A stretch of DNA of 51,526 bases. Source: Vibrio penaeicida (GTDB lineage: Bacteria > Pseudomonadota > Gammaproteobacteria > Enterobacterales > Vibrionaceae). Location of the stretch: NCBI RefSeq assembly GCF_002933855.1, contig NZ_BFAQ01000033.1, forward strand, positions 1 to 51,526, read 5' to 3'. Made by a program: the position numbers and the translations under genes. The notes beneath the pieces were generated by a model. It was not told the DNA's origin. It did not search any database and was given only the letters and a program-made list of their open reading frames with translations. Positions 26,022 to 35,435 of this stretch are shown piece by piece (the stretch's first letter is position 1; each line of letters starts with the position of its first letter).

Positions 26022-27740
26022 CTACGCTGAGGCTTGTACCCCTTTTTTCGGAGAAAGCTCAGTTTCTGGAGGCAGCTCGGCAACTGGAACGGCAGAGATT
26101 AATTCGCGAGTGTATGGCTGCCGCGGATTGTGAATTACCTCGTTTACGCTTCCTTGTTCCACAATCTTTCCATGTTGAAGCACAATCACACGGTCACAAA
26201 AGTATTTCACCGTCGCAATATCGTGTGTTATCAGAATAAACGCCGTCCCATAGGTGTTTTGGAACTCGATCAGTAAATCCAACACCTGTGAGCGCAGGGA
26301 CACATCTAACGCCGCTGTGGCTTCATCGGCAATCACCACTTTTGGTAGAGTAACCAGAGCACGAGCGATAACAATCCGCTGGCGCTGACCACCAGAAAAA
26401 GCATGTGGAAAACGGCTGGAGAATTCCGGTGGTAGACCGACCCACTTCATCATATTCCTAACGCGCTCTTCTCTCTGCTTACCACTCATTTCAGATCGCA
26501 GCAGTTTTAGCGGCTCTTCTATGATATCGAATACCGTCATTCTCGGGTTAAGCGACGACCAAGGGTCTTGAAAGATCAAACGCAAATCAGCGAACAGCGG
26601 ATCTCGCTTAATTCGTTTGTAGTCCGACAGCTCCAATTCGACTTTGCCTTGTTTATCGACATATTGAATAGAGCCGGAACTGGCTGGCGCCATCCCTAAA
26701 ATCGCTCGCCCTAAAGTGCTTTTTCCTGATCCCGATTCTCCAACAATACCCAGCGACTCCCCTGGATGAAGCACTAGATTTGCATCGTCTACCGCCGTCA
26801 TGATCTGCTTTTTCTGGAACATTTTTGCCGGTTTTTCAAATTGCTTTGTTACCGAAATAACGTCCAATATCGGTTGATCATTCTCACCTTCAATCAATGA
26901 AAATGGTTTTTTAACTTTTGATGGCTTCTCTAGCGCTCGGGTCGCATGCATCAACTTAATGGTATATGAGTGCTCTGGTTGCTCAAATATCTGGCGTACA
27001 CTGCCACACTCCACCAATACTCCCTTTTCCATAACGGCCACACGATCGGAAATTTGAGCCACAACACCTAAGTCATGAGTAATGAACAAAATCGCCATTC
27101 CGATCTCTTTTTGAAGTTGCGAAAACAGCTCCAATATTTCGGCTTGAGTCGTTACATCCAAAGCCGTGGTCGGCTCATCGGCAATCAATATGTCGGGGCG
27201 ACTGGCAATGGCCATGGCAATAACGACACGTTGACGTTGCCCGCCGGACAATTCAAATGAGTATTTGTTGATGAGGCTCTCTGGCTCTGGCATTTGTACT
27301 TGAGTCAGCAGTTCAACCGTTTGTTCGTGAGCGGATTTTTTGCTGATGCTGGGGTCAACCAAACACAGCACCTCTTTAATTTGGTCGCCAACGGTATGCA
27401 CTGGGCTCAGTGCAGCCATCGGCTCTTGTGAAACCAGAGAAAAGTTAAAACACCTTAAGGCTCGCATCTCTTTGCTGCGAGGATCAATCTGAGTAATATC
27501 GATGATTTGCCCAGAATCAGTGGTGAGTAATATTTCACCTGAATCGATTCGACCGGGGCGATCCAACAACTGCATGATGGCACTTGATGTGACCGATTTA
27601 CCAGAGCCCGATTCACCGATAACCGAAAGTGTTTCGCCTTTGTAGAGGTCAAACGATACGCCTTTAACCGCATGAAAATGCTCGGTACTGGTCGGGAAGC
27701 TTACGTTTAAGTTTTTAACTTGTAGAATTTTCTCAGCCAT
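26022..27740 (-). CDS. dipeptide/oligopeptide-type ABC transporter, double ATPase (YejF/DppDF fusion type)
   Basis: A 572-residue cytoplasmic protein with two nucleotide-binding domains. Each has Walker A GESGSGKS (residues about 40 and 335), a signature (LSGGQRQRVVIAMA and FSGGQRQRIVIARA) and Walker B (ILIADEPTTALD and VVIADEATAALD), plus the C-terminal oligopeptide-transporter segment after each domain. This is the same layout as YejF. Its TAATG start overlaps the stop of the upstream permease, and AGGGAG precedes it. The transported compound is unknown: peptides, or plant or algal oligosaccharides as in some relatives. Confidence 0.92.
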   Translation of the reverse strand: MAEKILQVKNLNVSFPTSTEHFHAVKGVSFDLYKGETLSVIGESGSGKSVTSSAIMQLLDRPGRIDSGEILLTTDSGQIIDITQIDPRSKEMRALRCFNFSLVSQEPMAALSPVHTVGDQIKEVLCLVDPSISKKSAHEQTVELLTQVQMPEPESLINKYSFELSGGQRQRVVIAMAIASRPDILIADEPTTALDVTTQAEILELFSQLQKEIGMAILFITHDLGVVAQISDRVAVMEKGVLVECGSVRQIFEQPEHSYTIKLMHATRALEKPSKVKKPFSLIEGENDQPILDVISVTKQFEKPAKMFQKKQIMTAVDDANLVLHPGESLGIVGESGSGKSTLGRAILGMAPASSGSIQYVDKQGKVELELSDYKRIKRDPLFADLRLIFQDPWSSLNPRMTVFDIIEEPLKLLRSEMSGKQREERVRNMMKWVGLPPEFSSRFPHAFSGGQRQRIVIARALVTLPKVVIADEATAALDVSLRSQVLDLLIEFQNTYGTAFILITHDIATVKYFCDRVIVLQHGKIVEQGSVNEVIHNPRQPYTRELISAVPVAELPPETELSPKKGVQASA

Positions 27741-28903
27741 TATTTTGCTCCCTGATCATGGTATGGGTCGCATGCATCACGCAGACCATCGCCGACGAAG
27801 TTCATTGCCAAAATCACAACAACAACTGCCGCCGCTGGAATCAGCAGCCAAGAGGCTTCTGCTAGTGCTCGAATATTTTGCGCTTCTTGCAGTAACACGC
27901 CCCAGCTAACCATTGGCGCTTGTAAACCCAACCCTAGGAAACTCAACGCGGTTTCACCCAAAATCATGGCCGGAATCGCCAATGTCACCACGGCAATAAT
28001 GTGGCTTAAGAAGTTAGGCACCATGTATCGGCGAATGATCTCAAAGGGGGTATTCCCATCCAACCAAGCAGCCGCAACATACTCTTCACTTCTCAAAGAC
28101 ATAAATCGGCTGCGCACCACTCGCGCCATATCTGGCCAAGAAACTAGCCCGAGAATGATGGTGATCAAAAAGTATTTCGTAAGCGAGCTCCACTCTGAAG
28201 GCAGTGAAGCCGACAGCGCCATCCACAACGGTAAAGTAGGTATCGACTTCATAAATTCGATGCTTCGTTGAATGAAATTGTCGATGGTTCCGCCAAAGTA
28301 TCCGGAAATACCACCAATCAAAATCCCGAGAACAAAGGTCGTAAACACCCCCATCAGACCAACAGACAACGAGATTCTAGCGCCATAAATAAGACGGGAA
28401 AGCATGTCGCGCCCCATTCTATCGGAGCCAAAAATAAAGAACGGCTGCCTCTTGTTTTCTGGCACGAGGAATTTATAACTCATCGGGATAAATCCCATCA
28501 GTTCGTAGCGATCCGTTTTACCGAAAAACTCAAAATACACTTTCTTATTTTCATCGAGCGTGTAATGACGCTTCAACGTTCGCAGGTCCGTTTTACTTTT
28601 GTAAAATTCCAAGTGCGGTGCCCAGCGCCAGCCATCATCGGTACTTTCAAATAAGCTAACAGACTGAGGTGGTGCATAGGTGTAGCGGCGCCAGTTGTCG
28701 CTTGGGTCAAAAGGGGCAAAAAACTCGGCAAAAATCGCTACAAAGTAAATCAGGGCTAAAAACCAAATGCTGTACCAAGCCAATTTGTGCTGACGTAACT
28801 TAATGCCAATCAGCTGCCACTGTGTTGCGGTGCTCAAATCAAGTGGCTGCTTTTTCTTTCTGCCAAGTAGGCGACCGAACCAGTTCATTGTAGACGTTGT
28901 CAT
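27740..28903 (-). CDS. dipeptide-type ABC transporter permease (DppC/YejE type)
   Basis: A 387-residue membrane protein. After the first helix (43-65) there is a periplasmic stretch of about 110 residues, longer than in DppC, and then five more helices. The EAA-type loop is seen in EYVAAAWLDGNTPFEIIRRYMVPN, and GSDRMGRDMLSRLIYGARISL is the family entry motif. A similar insert occurs in YejE of the microcin C transporter. AAGGAG lies before the ATG, and it is 2 bases after the upstream permease. Confidence 0.9.
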   Translation of the reverse strand: MTTSTMNWFGRLLGRKKKQPLDLSTATQWQLIGIKLRQHKLAWYSIWFLALIYFVAIFAEFFAPFDPSDNWRRYTYAPPQSVSLFESTDDGWRWAPHLEFYKSKTDLRTLKRHYTLDENKKVYFEFFGKTDRYELMGFIPMSYKFLVPENKRQPFFIFGSDRMGRDMLSRLIYGARISLSVGLMGVFTTFVLGILIGGISGYFGGTIDNFIQRSIEFMKSIPTLPLWMALSASLPSEWSSLTKYFLITIILGLVSWPDMARVVRSRFMSLRSEEYVAAAWLDGNTPFEIIRRYMVPNFLSHIIAVVTLAIPAMILGETALSFLGLGLQAPMVSWGVLLQEAQNIRALAEASWLLIPAAAVVVVILAMNFVGDGLRDACDPYHDQGAK

Positions 28904-28905
28904 GA

Positions 28906-29913
28906 TTAAAACTCCTTAGACACGCCAACGCGTACACGGGGATCTACCCAGTACAGCAGCAGGTCAGAAATCAGGGTACCGATAATGGTAAGAATGGACA
29001 TAATAAGAAGCACGTCGCCAGCGACATACATGTCCTGAGAGCGCAGTGCCGACAGCATTAACGGCCCTAAAGTAGGGATGTTCATGACTTGGCTAACGAT
29101 AATATCCGCCCCCAACAACGCAGGAAGCATCCAACCAATCGTAGAAACAATAGGCAAAATGGCGATTCGAACAGGGTATCTCATTATGAGGCGAGCTTCG
29201 GACTGCCCTTTCGCACGCGCCGTTTTCACATAAGGCTTTTTCAATTCATCAAGAAGGTTCGCTCGCATGATTCGGATGATGCCTGCAAGACCTGCTGTAC
29301 CCACCACCAAAATGTAGATCCAACTGCGAGAAGCGGCGTCCATGAACTTCGCCCACGACATAGGTTGGTCGAGATACGCTTCCGAATACAGCCCAGACAC
29401 AACCGTATCGAAACTGTAGTAGCCAATCAGCAACGCAACGATCGCGATAACGAAATTTGGCGTTGCCATACCAATAAAGCCAAATATGGTGGCGATGTAG
29501 TCACCAAAGGAATACTGACGAAGTGCGGAATACATCCCAATAGGAATAGCGACTAAAAATTGAAAAAAGAAAACGGCAAGCGCAAGGCATACTGTCGGCC
29601 ATACTCGAGGCTCTATCGTGTCCCATACTGGCTGGCTATTGGTGAGTGAAATGCCTAAGTCACCGGTTATTAACCCCATCATCCAGTTGGCATACCGTTC
29701 AAGCAGTGGCTTATCTAGCCCATACATTTCACGGAGTGTGTAAATCATCTGCGGATCGACGGTTTGACCCATCGCTTGAAGTTCTGCAATTTTAGATGAG
29801 GCAAAGTCGCCGGGCGGTAAATCGATCACCGCAAACACGACAATGGAAACGGCAAAGATGGTGACGAGAATCGACACCAGCCGCTTACCAGCAAACAGAA
29901 AAAAACTGTTCAT
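28906..29913 (-). CDS. dipeptide-type ABC transporter permease (DppB/YejB type)
   Basis: A 335-residue membrane protein with six predicted helices. The N-terminus FAGKRLVSILVTIFAVSIVVFAVIDL and the permease loop PYVKTARAKGQSEARLIMRYPVRIAILPI are typical. It is the first gene of a three-gene operon (permease, permease, double ATPase). No binding-protein gene stands upstream, although such operons usually begin with one; the next gene upstream is divergent. AAGGA precedes the ATG seven bases away. Confidence 0.9.
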   Translation of the reverse strand: MNSFFLFAGKRLVSILVTIFAVSIVVFAVIDLPPGDFASSKIAELQAMGQTVDPQMIYTLREMYGLDKPLLERYANWMMGLITGDLGISLTNSQPVWDTIEPRVWPTVCLALAVFFFQFLVAIPIGMYSALRQYSFGDYIATIFGFIGMATPNFVIAIVALLIGYYSFDTVVSGLYSEAYLDQPMSWAKFMDAASRSWIYILVVGTAGLAGIIRIMRANLLDELKKPYVKTARAKGQSEARLIMRYPVRIAILPIVSTIGWMLPALLGADIIVSQVMNIPTLGPLMLSALRSQDMYVAGDVLLIMSILTIIGTLISDLLLYWVDPRVRVGVSKEF

Positions 29914-30083
29914 TCATTGTTCCTTAACTTCGAAACCCATTGTGGCTGTTGATCATTCTATTGCTCATAAACGGAATGCTGAGCAAAGAGATACACGTCT
30001 CTAAATACACATTGAAAAGCGTCCTTTCCCCTTGTGCATTTTTATTAGAACGTATCGAATAATATTTTTGAAACGCTTTTTCA

Positions 30084-30112
30084 TATTTTTGCCAGTCCAG
30101 TCAGCAAAAATA
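30084..30112. promoter_or_regulatory. 9-bp inverted repeat in the ABC operon/aspartyl protease divergent promoter region
   Basis: TATTTTTGC (30084-30092) and GCAAAAATA (30104-30112) are perfect inverted copies 11 bases apart, 171 bases upstream of the ABC operon start. It could be an operator for the nearby IclR regulator or another factor. Confidence 0.5.
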
Positions 30113-30285
30113 CTATGAAGCGTGATCAACGCCAAATATTTGTATCAGTAATGATTTACAGAAGGGAAGTTTTGTAAGAGGAAAGTCAATTATATTAGCA
30201 GTATCAATTTTGCGACATTAATTATCGAGTGATTGCTGTAAAACAAGTTACGTACCTTCCCGATACGGAATCATCAGGAACTACT

Positions 30286-31518
30286 ATGAAAAAACTTAAT
30301 ATAATATTTATCAGCGTCGTACTTTTGCTTGGCTGCACAAGCAACACCCCACAAAACGGTCTACATGAGGTTTTACTGACCAAACCATACACGGAAACCA
30401 GCCGTTTCCACTCAGTTGTTCCTGTGCTCACTATTGATAATAAGATTTATCTTTACGCCAGCGTCAATGGGAAACGTTATAGCTTTATCTTTGACACAGG
30501 TTCACCCACGATTCTGACAAAACAAGTCGCTACTGATCTCGGGTTAGAAGTGATGGGAACCAACAAGGGAAAAGATGCTAATGGAAACCTTGTTTCCATG
30601 GATTTGTCGATTGCAGATTCAATATCGATTGGTGATGTCAATTTTCGTAATGTCCCTGTCTTTATATTCGACCCATCACACCTGCCAGGTGCTTCATGCT
30701 ACCTCGAAGGCGGCGTTATAGGTTCTGAAATTCTTCCACTAGCAACATGGCAACTCAATTTCTACGATAGTGAGATTGTCATAACCAGTGACAGGAGGAA
30801 ACTGGAATACATTAACACCGCATCCCGCGCACGTCTTAAGCAGGGTGGCTACCCACACGCGCCTATTTTTGAACACCGAATCAACGGGAAATTTTCGGAC
30901 AATGCCCTGTTTGATACAGGTAATACCGAGCTCCTAAACCTTAACCCACTGGCATTGCAACAAATGATCACTGACGGAGTGATTCCTAACCCCAAAGTTG
31001 AGGGGCATGGTTCATTTGGCGAATCAGCAGGTGGAGAAGCAGAACCAACCACGTATTATCAAGCCTCCATTGAAAGTATGAGTATCGGTGGATTGGAGCT
31101 GGAAAATTTCTACGCTTGGAGCCGCACAACCACACCAACACTGATTGGTGCAAAACTGCTGGAAGACCATATAGTCACACTGGACTACCCAAATAGAAAT
31201 GCATATTTCTATTCACTTCACGAAAGAAAAAAAGACAAAGAGAGCGCTAAGGAGCCTGTCAATTGGGGCTTTCGAACCAGTATCGGCGAATTAAACGCCC
31301 TTAACGTGAGTTTTCTGGAGTCCCCTTCAATTGCTGAAAATGCAGGGCTTCAATTGGGCGACCGAGTTCTAAAAGTGAGCTACCGAGATACCACCTATAT
31401 CGCACCGGAAAAGCACTGCGAAATACTTCGCTGGCTACCCAGAGCATATGATGGTCAAAATCTTGAGCTAAAAGTACTGCGTGGTGATGATCATAAAATC
31501 ATTCGAATGGAGCGATAA
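30286..31518 (+). CDS. lipoprotein with two retropepsin-like aspartyl-protease motifs and a PDZ-like end
   Basis: A 410-residue protein. The start at 30286 is chosen because AGGAACTACT precedes it and the product then begins with a lipoprotein signal peptide ending LLLGC (Cys17). Two aspartyl-protease motifs follow: FIFDTGSPT (Asp70) and ALFDTGNTE (Asp210), the second half of a pseudo-dimer in one chain. The C-terminal 80 residues look like a PDZ domain (ESPSIAENAGLQLGDRVLKVSY). It should be anchored in the periplasm. The substrate is unknown. Family resemblance is clear, but peptidase activity is inference. Confidence 0.8.
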   Translation: MKKLNIIFISVVLLLGCTSNTPQNGLHEVLLTKPYTETSRFHSVVPVLTIDNKIYLYASVNGKRYSFIFDTGSPTILTKQVATDLGLEVMGTNKGKDANGNLVSMDLSIADSISIGDVNFRNVPVFIFDPSHLPGASCYLEGGVIGSEILPLATWQLNFYDSEIVITSDRRKLEYINTASRARLKQGGYPHAPIFEHRINGKFSDNALFDTGNTELLNLNPLALQQMITDGVIPNPKVEGHGSFGESAGGEAEPTTYYQASIESMSIGGLELENFYAWSRTTTPTLIGAKLLEDHIVTLDYPNRNAYFYSLHERKKDKESAKEPVNWGFRTSIGELNALNVSFLESPSIAENAGLQLGDRVLKVSYRDTTYIAPEKHCEILRWLPRAYDGQNLELKVLRGDDHKIIRMER

Positions 31519-31557
31519 GCAGTCAAAATTCAATAGAGAAGCAATGGATAATTAATA

Positions 31558-31595
31558 GAACCATCCGTTTTCACTATGGAGACAATGGATGGTTC
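31558..31595. terminator. hairpin between convergent genes, possible bidirectional terminator
   Basis: GAACCATCC (31558-31566) pairs with GGATGGTTC (31587-31595) between the aspartyl-protease lipoprotein and glpK stop codons. The flanking T-runs are weak. Confidence 0.45.
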
Positions 31596-31642
31596 TATAC
31601 CTAAATAACCTACTTTATTTTTGAACTTATTTATTCTTGAAC

Positions 31643-33133
31643 TTACTTCGCTTGAGTTTGACGTATCGCTTGCTTCCACCCTTCATAGAGACGTGATTGC
31701 TCTTCTCGCTTCATCTGTGGTGAGAACACTTTATCCACTTGGCGCTTATCGTCTAACTCTTTCTTATCTTGCCAAAAACCGACAGCTAACCCCGCGAGTA
31801 TAGCGGCACCTAATGCTGTTGATTCTGTTACCGAAGGGCGCACCACTTTGGTATGCATAATGTCGGATTGAAATTGCATGAGGAAATCATTCGCAACGGC
31901 ACCACCATCTACACGAACCTGATTTAGCTTTATACCAGCGTCTTCTTCCATGGCTTCAAGCACATCACGGCTTTGGTAGGCAATAGATTCCAATGTGGCG
32001 CGTATGATGTGGTTTCGGTTAGTGCCTCGTGTGATCCCAGTCAGTGTGCCTCTGGCATGTGGGTCCCAATACGGTGCTCCAAGCCCTACAAATGCAGGCA
32101 CTAGATAAACACCATTCGAATCCTCTACTTTCTCTGCAAAGTATTGAGTGTCGGAGGCATCACGGATCAAACCCAGCTCATCACGCAGCCACTGAACGGT
32201 TGCTCCGCCCATAAAGACACTGCCTTCCAAGGCATACGCTATTTCATCGCCTATTTTATACGCGATGGTGGTCAGCAACCCGTGCTTAGACTGAATGGCT
32301 TGATCGCCCGTGTTCATCAACAAGAAGCAACCTGTTCCGTAGGTATTTTTCACCATGCCCTTGGTAAAGCACTGCTGACCTATCATCGCCGCTTGCTGGT
32401 CACCAGCAATGCCGGAGATAGGGATTTCTGTCCCACCTCCTATGTTCGCATAGCCATATATCTCGCTGCTCGACTTCACTTCAGGCATCATGCTGCGCGG
32501 AATATTAAACAGCTCCAGCAGCTTGTTATCCCATTCCAATGTATGAATGTTGAATAGCATAGAGCGAGAAGCATTCGATACATCGGTCACATGGGATTTG
32601 CCATTGGTGAGCTTCCAGATCAACCAAGTATCGACCGTTCCAAATAAGAGCTCCCCTTTTTCAGCTCTCTCTCGCACACCTTCTACGTTATCCAGAATCC
32701 ACTGAATCTTAGAACCAGAGAAGTACGCATCTATCACTAACCCCGTGGTTTGTTGGATGTAGTCTCCCCAGCCTTGCGCTTTAATTGCATCACAAGTTTC
32801 AGCTGTGCGGCGGCATTGCCAAACAATCGCATTGTAAACAGGGTGTCCGGTGTTTTTGTCCCAAACAATGGTGGTTTCACGTTGGTTGGTAATACCGATT
32901 GCGGCGACTTGCTCATTATCAATGTCCGATTGAGCTAATACTTCAGTTAAGGAAGAACGCTGCGTTCCCCAAATTTCCATTGGATCGTGTTCAACCCACC
33001 CACCTTTCGGATAGATCTGGCTAAATTCACGCTGTGTTGTGCTCAAAATATTAGCACTCTGATCGAAGATGATAGCGCGAGAGCTGGTTGTTCCCTGATC
33101 CAAGGCAACGATGACTTTGTTGCGTACTTCCAT
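31643..33133 (-). CDS. glpK: glycerol kinase
   Basis: A 496-residue cytoplasmic enzyme that phosphorylates glycerol to glycerol-3-phosphate using ATP. The FGGY-family start VIVALDQGTTSSRAIIFD, the glycerol-binding region QREFSQIYPKGGWVEHDP, ITNQRETTIVWD and TGLVIDAYFSGSKIQWIL are diagnostic, as is GLGAPYWDPHARGTLTG. The length is normal (E. coli GlpK has 502 residues). ACGGAG precedes the ATG. It is divergent from glpD, and its substrate is probably delivered by the glycerol ABC importer at 39.9-45.9 kb. Confidence 0.97.
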   Translation of the reverse strand: MEVRNKVIVALDQGTTSSRAIIFDQSANILSTTQREFSQIYPKGGWVEHDPMEIWGTQRSSLTEVLAQSDIDNEQVAAIGITNQRETTIVWDKNTGHPVYNAIVWQCRRTAETCDAIKAQGWGDYIQQTTGLVIDAYFSGSKIQWILDNVEGVRERAEKGELLFGTVDTWLIWKLTNGKSHVTDVSNASRSMLFNIHTLEWDNKLLELFNIPRSMMPEVKSSSEIYGYANIGGGTEIPISGIAGDQQAAMIGQQCFTKGMVKNTYGTGCFLLMNTGDQAIQSKHGLLTTIAYKIGDEIAYALEGSVFMGGATVQWLRDELGLIRDASDTQYFAEKVEDSNGVYLVPAFVGLGAPYWDPHARGTLTGITRGTNRNHIIRATLESIAYQSRDVLEAMEEDAGIKLNQVRVDGGAVANDFLMQFQSDIMHTKVVRPSVTESTALGAAILAGLAVGFWQDKKELDDKRQVDKVFSPQMKREEQSRLYEGWKQAIRQTQAK

Positions 33134-33181
33134 GAATGCTCCGTGACCCTTTTTGATTAAATTAACTGCATTCTTCCATCA

Positions 33182-33410
33182 AATGTTCGTTTTCGCAACA
33201 AAACACTCAAAGGTTAATTAGATGTAAATGCATAACTGTGAGCTTGGTTAAACCTAAACATCATAACGTTTGTATTGCCGTAACATTACAATTCAAGGTC
33301 AGTATTCGATAGGTTACAAGAGCTTCGTTGAATTATTTTGTTGGTTTTTTACTCGACCTACTAATAAGTTTGTGTATATACTGCGCAATAACGAAAACAA
33401 ACGAACATTT
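33182..33410. promoter_or_regulatory. glpK-glpD divergent promoter region with GlpR-like sites
   Basis: AATGTTCGTTTTCGCAACAA (33182-33201) resembles the E. coli GlpR operator (WATKYTCGWTAWCGAMCATW), with the first half very good. A second strong half-site CGAACATT (33402-33409), flanked by ACGAAAACAA, lies just before glpD. glpK and glpD are thus probably both under a GlpR-type repressor; no glpR gene is in the window. Confidence 0.55.
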
Positions 33411-33426
33411 ACGAAGGTAGAGAACT

Positions 33427-34989
33427 ATGTCAACGCAAGCTGAATTCGATAAAACGACTTCTGCTAAACATCACTCAAGCAAGAGTGAAGAATATGACGT
33501 CGTGGTCATTGGTGGCGGGATCAATGGTGTAGCAATCGCTGCGGATGCGGCAGGTCGTGGGTTAAAAGTTGGACTTTACGAAATGTCGGATCTCGCTTCA
33601 GCGACATCGTCTGCAAGCAGTAAACTCATTCATGGTGGTTTACGCTACCTTGAGCATTACGAATTCCGCTTGGTGAGTGAAGCACTAGCAGAACGTGAAG
33701 TGTTATTAAAAAATGCGCCGCATCTTGTTGCCCCTATGCGTTTCCAGTTGCCTCACCGCCCTCACCTTCGCCCTGCATGGATGATCCGAGCTGGTTTGTT
33801 TCTTTACGATCACATTGGCAAACGTGTCTCTCTACCCGCAAGCCACGGTGTTAACTTTGCTCAATCCAGCCCTTTACTGCCAGAGATGAAGGTTGGATTT
33901 GAATATTCAGATTGCGCGGTCGACGATGCTCGTTTAGTGGTTGCAAACGCTCAAATGGCGAAGCAGTTTGGTGCAACCGTGGAAACCCGTTCTCGATGCA
34001 TCGACGCTACTCGCAGCGCTGACGGTTGGGAAATCGAAATCGAAAACACACAAGATCACTCGGTGAAAACCGTGACCGCAAAAGCACTTGTTAACGCCGC
34101 GGGACCTTGGGTTGATCGCTTTTTTGATAGCCAACTTAAGATGCGTTCTCCTCGTGGTATTCGTTTGGTGAAAGGCAGCCACATTGTTGTTCCTCGTTTG
34201 TACCCTGAAAACCATGCCTTTATCTTGCAAAATGAAGACAATCGCATCGTGTTTGTTATCCCATACCAAGATAAATACTCCTGCATTGGTACGACCGATG
34301 TGGAATATCAAGGCGATCCTTCGAAAGTAGAGATCAGCCAAGATGAAGTCACTTATCTGTGTGACATTGTGAACCAGCATTTTGTGGAAAAAGTCTCTCC
34401 AGATGATGTGATTAATACTTGGTCGGGTGTGCGCCCACTTTGTGACGACGAATCTTCAGACGCGCAAGCGGTAACGCGTGATTACACCATCGAGCTGGAT
34501 GATATGTTTGATGATGCCCCCTTGTTGTCTATCTTCGGCGGTAAGCTCACCACTTACCGAAAGTTAGGGCAAGCCGCAGTGAACAAGCTCGCACCATTCT
34601 TCCCTAAAATGAAAGAGGAGTGGACAAAGTCAGCCATACTTCCAGGTGGTGATTTTTCAAATCGCGAGCAGCTTTCAACTGCACTCCAGCATAGTTACCC
34701 ATGGCTCAACCAAGACATCATCCGTCGCTGGGTACGCGCTTATGGAACACTAAGCCACCGTATCATCGGGCAAAGAACTTGCGTAGAAGAGATGGGCACC
34801 GATTTCGGGCATGGTTTATATCAAGCCGAAGTCGATTACCTAGTGCAACACGAATGGGCAACCACAGCCGGTGATATCTTATGGCGGCGTTCAAAGCTTG
34901 GTATAGAGTTTAGTGAACTGGACGTAGAAAAATTGACTCAATATTTAGCAAAAAATGGAGAGGCATTGCCTATTCAACGAGCTGGCTAA
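33427..34989 (+). CDS. glpD: glycerol-3-phosphate dehydrogenase (FAD, membrane-linked)
   Basis: A 520-residue flavoenzyme that oxidises glycerol-3-phosphate to dihydroxyacetone phosphate and passes electrons to quinone. The FAD-binding motif is VVVIGGGINGVAIAADAAGR, followed by SSASSKLIHGGLRYLE, and the later IFGGKLTTYRKLGQ is also typical. AAGG precedes the ATG. It is divergent from glpK and completes the glycerol pathway in this region. Confidence 0.97.
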   Translation: MSTQAEFDKTTSAKHHSSKSEEYDVVVIGGGINGVAIAADAAGRGLKVGLYEMSDLASATSSASSKLIHGGLRYLEHYEFRLVSEALAEREVLLKNAPHLVAPMRFQLPHRPHLRPAWMIRAGLFLYDHIGKRVSLPASHGVNFAQSSPLLPEMKVGFEYSDCAVDDARLVVANAQMAKQFGATVETRSRCIDATRSADGWEIEIENTQDHSVKTVTAKALVNAAGPWVDRFFDSQLKMRSPRGIRLVKGSHIVVPRLYPENHAFILQNEDNRIVFVIPYQDKYSCIGTTDVEYQGDPSKVEISQDEVTYLCDIVNQHFVEKVSPDDVINTWSGVRPLCDDESSDAQAVTRDYTIELDDMFDDAPLLSIFGGKLTTYRKLGQAAVNKLAPFFPKMKEEWTKSAILPGGDFSNREQLSTALQHSYPWLNQDIIRRWVRAYGTLSHRIIGQRTCVEEMGTDFGHGLYQAEVDYLVQHEWATTAGDILWRRSKLGIEFSELDVEKLTQYLAKNGEALPIQRAG

Positions 34990-34995
34990 TTATTC

Positions 34996-35027
34996 GATAC
35001 CGATCAGTTTGCGAACGGGTCGGTATC
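34996..35027. terminator. hairpin at the glpD end, possible terminator
   Basis: GATACCGA (34996-35003) and TCGGTATC (35020-35027) pair across the end of glpD and the last codons of the convergent I9-like gene. The T-run is poor, so it is only a candidate. Confidence 0.4.
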
Positions 35028-35363
35028 TTCATGCATTTGTCGTTTCGGTACGGGTTCTATATGATCGACACAAGGTTCACTCGCAACATTTTTTACTTGA
35101 TCTGATTTCATCTTAACAATGAACACGTTGTCATGAACCAACTCACTGATCACTTCAATGTTTTTGGATTGCAGTTTTGAAAAAACATCATCTTTACAGC
35201 TAGTTGCGAACTTCACATAGTATTTTTCTGGTAGCTTAATACCCTCTCTGCCATTATTTTCTTTGTCATTACTTACCGAGTTGTGTGCGCTCGCGGTTAC
35301 GTTCATCAACAACCCAATAGTTACCATTCCTAGCTTAAGATACTGGCTCAATATGTTTTCCAC
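35004..35363 (-). CDS. stand-alone exported propeptide-like (inhibitor I9) protein
   Basis: A protein of about 119 residues with a hydrophobic N-terminus (GMVTIGLLMNVTASA) that looks like a signal peptide. The rest (about 45-112) resembles the I9 domain of subtilase propeptides: YYVKFATSCKDDV, then FIVKMKSDQVKNVASEP and VDHIEPV. The same pattern opens the neighbouring subtilase (KYLVKFKNDLS and VEYVEIDEP). It is probably a free-standing inhibitor or folding helper for that protease. The start is uncertain: GTG at 35363, or TTG at 35351 behind AGGTGG. Confidence 0.7.
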   Translation of the reverse strand: MENILSQYLKLGMVTIGLLMNVTASAHNSVSNDKENNGREGIKLPEKYYVKFATSCKDDVFSKLQSKNIEVISELVHDNVFIVKMKSDQVKNVASEPCVDHIEPVPKRQMHEDTDPFAN

Positions 35364-35407
35364 CTAATTAGGGTTCGAGCATTAAAAGTTTTGGATACGA
35401 AAAATAG

Positions 35408-35427
35408 AGTGCCTCCGAAGAGGCACT
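35408..35427 (-). terminator. UUCG-loop terminator between subtilase and I9-like gene
   Basis: AGTGCCTC and GAGGCACT form a perfect 8-bp stem. On the minus strand the loop is TTCG closed by C-G, and the stem is followed by CTATTTTTCG. It lies 9 bases past the subtilase stop codon and should partly or fully separate the two genes. Confidence 0.85.
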
Positions 35428-35435
35428 AAAACTAC

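Noticed and set aside
33217..33240. A CRP-like site (TGTGA half) between glpK and glpD
   Set aside because: Only one half-site fits; the other half is poor.
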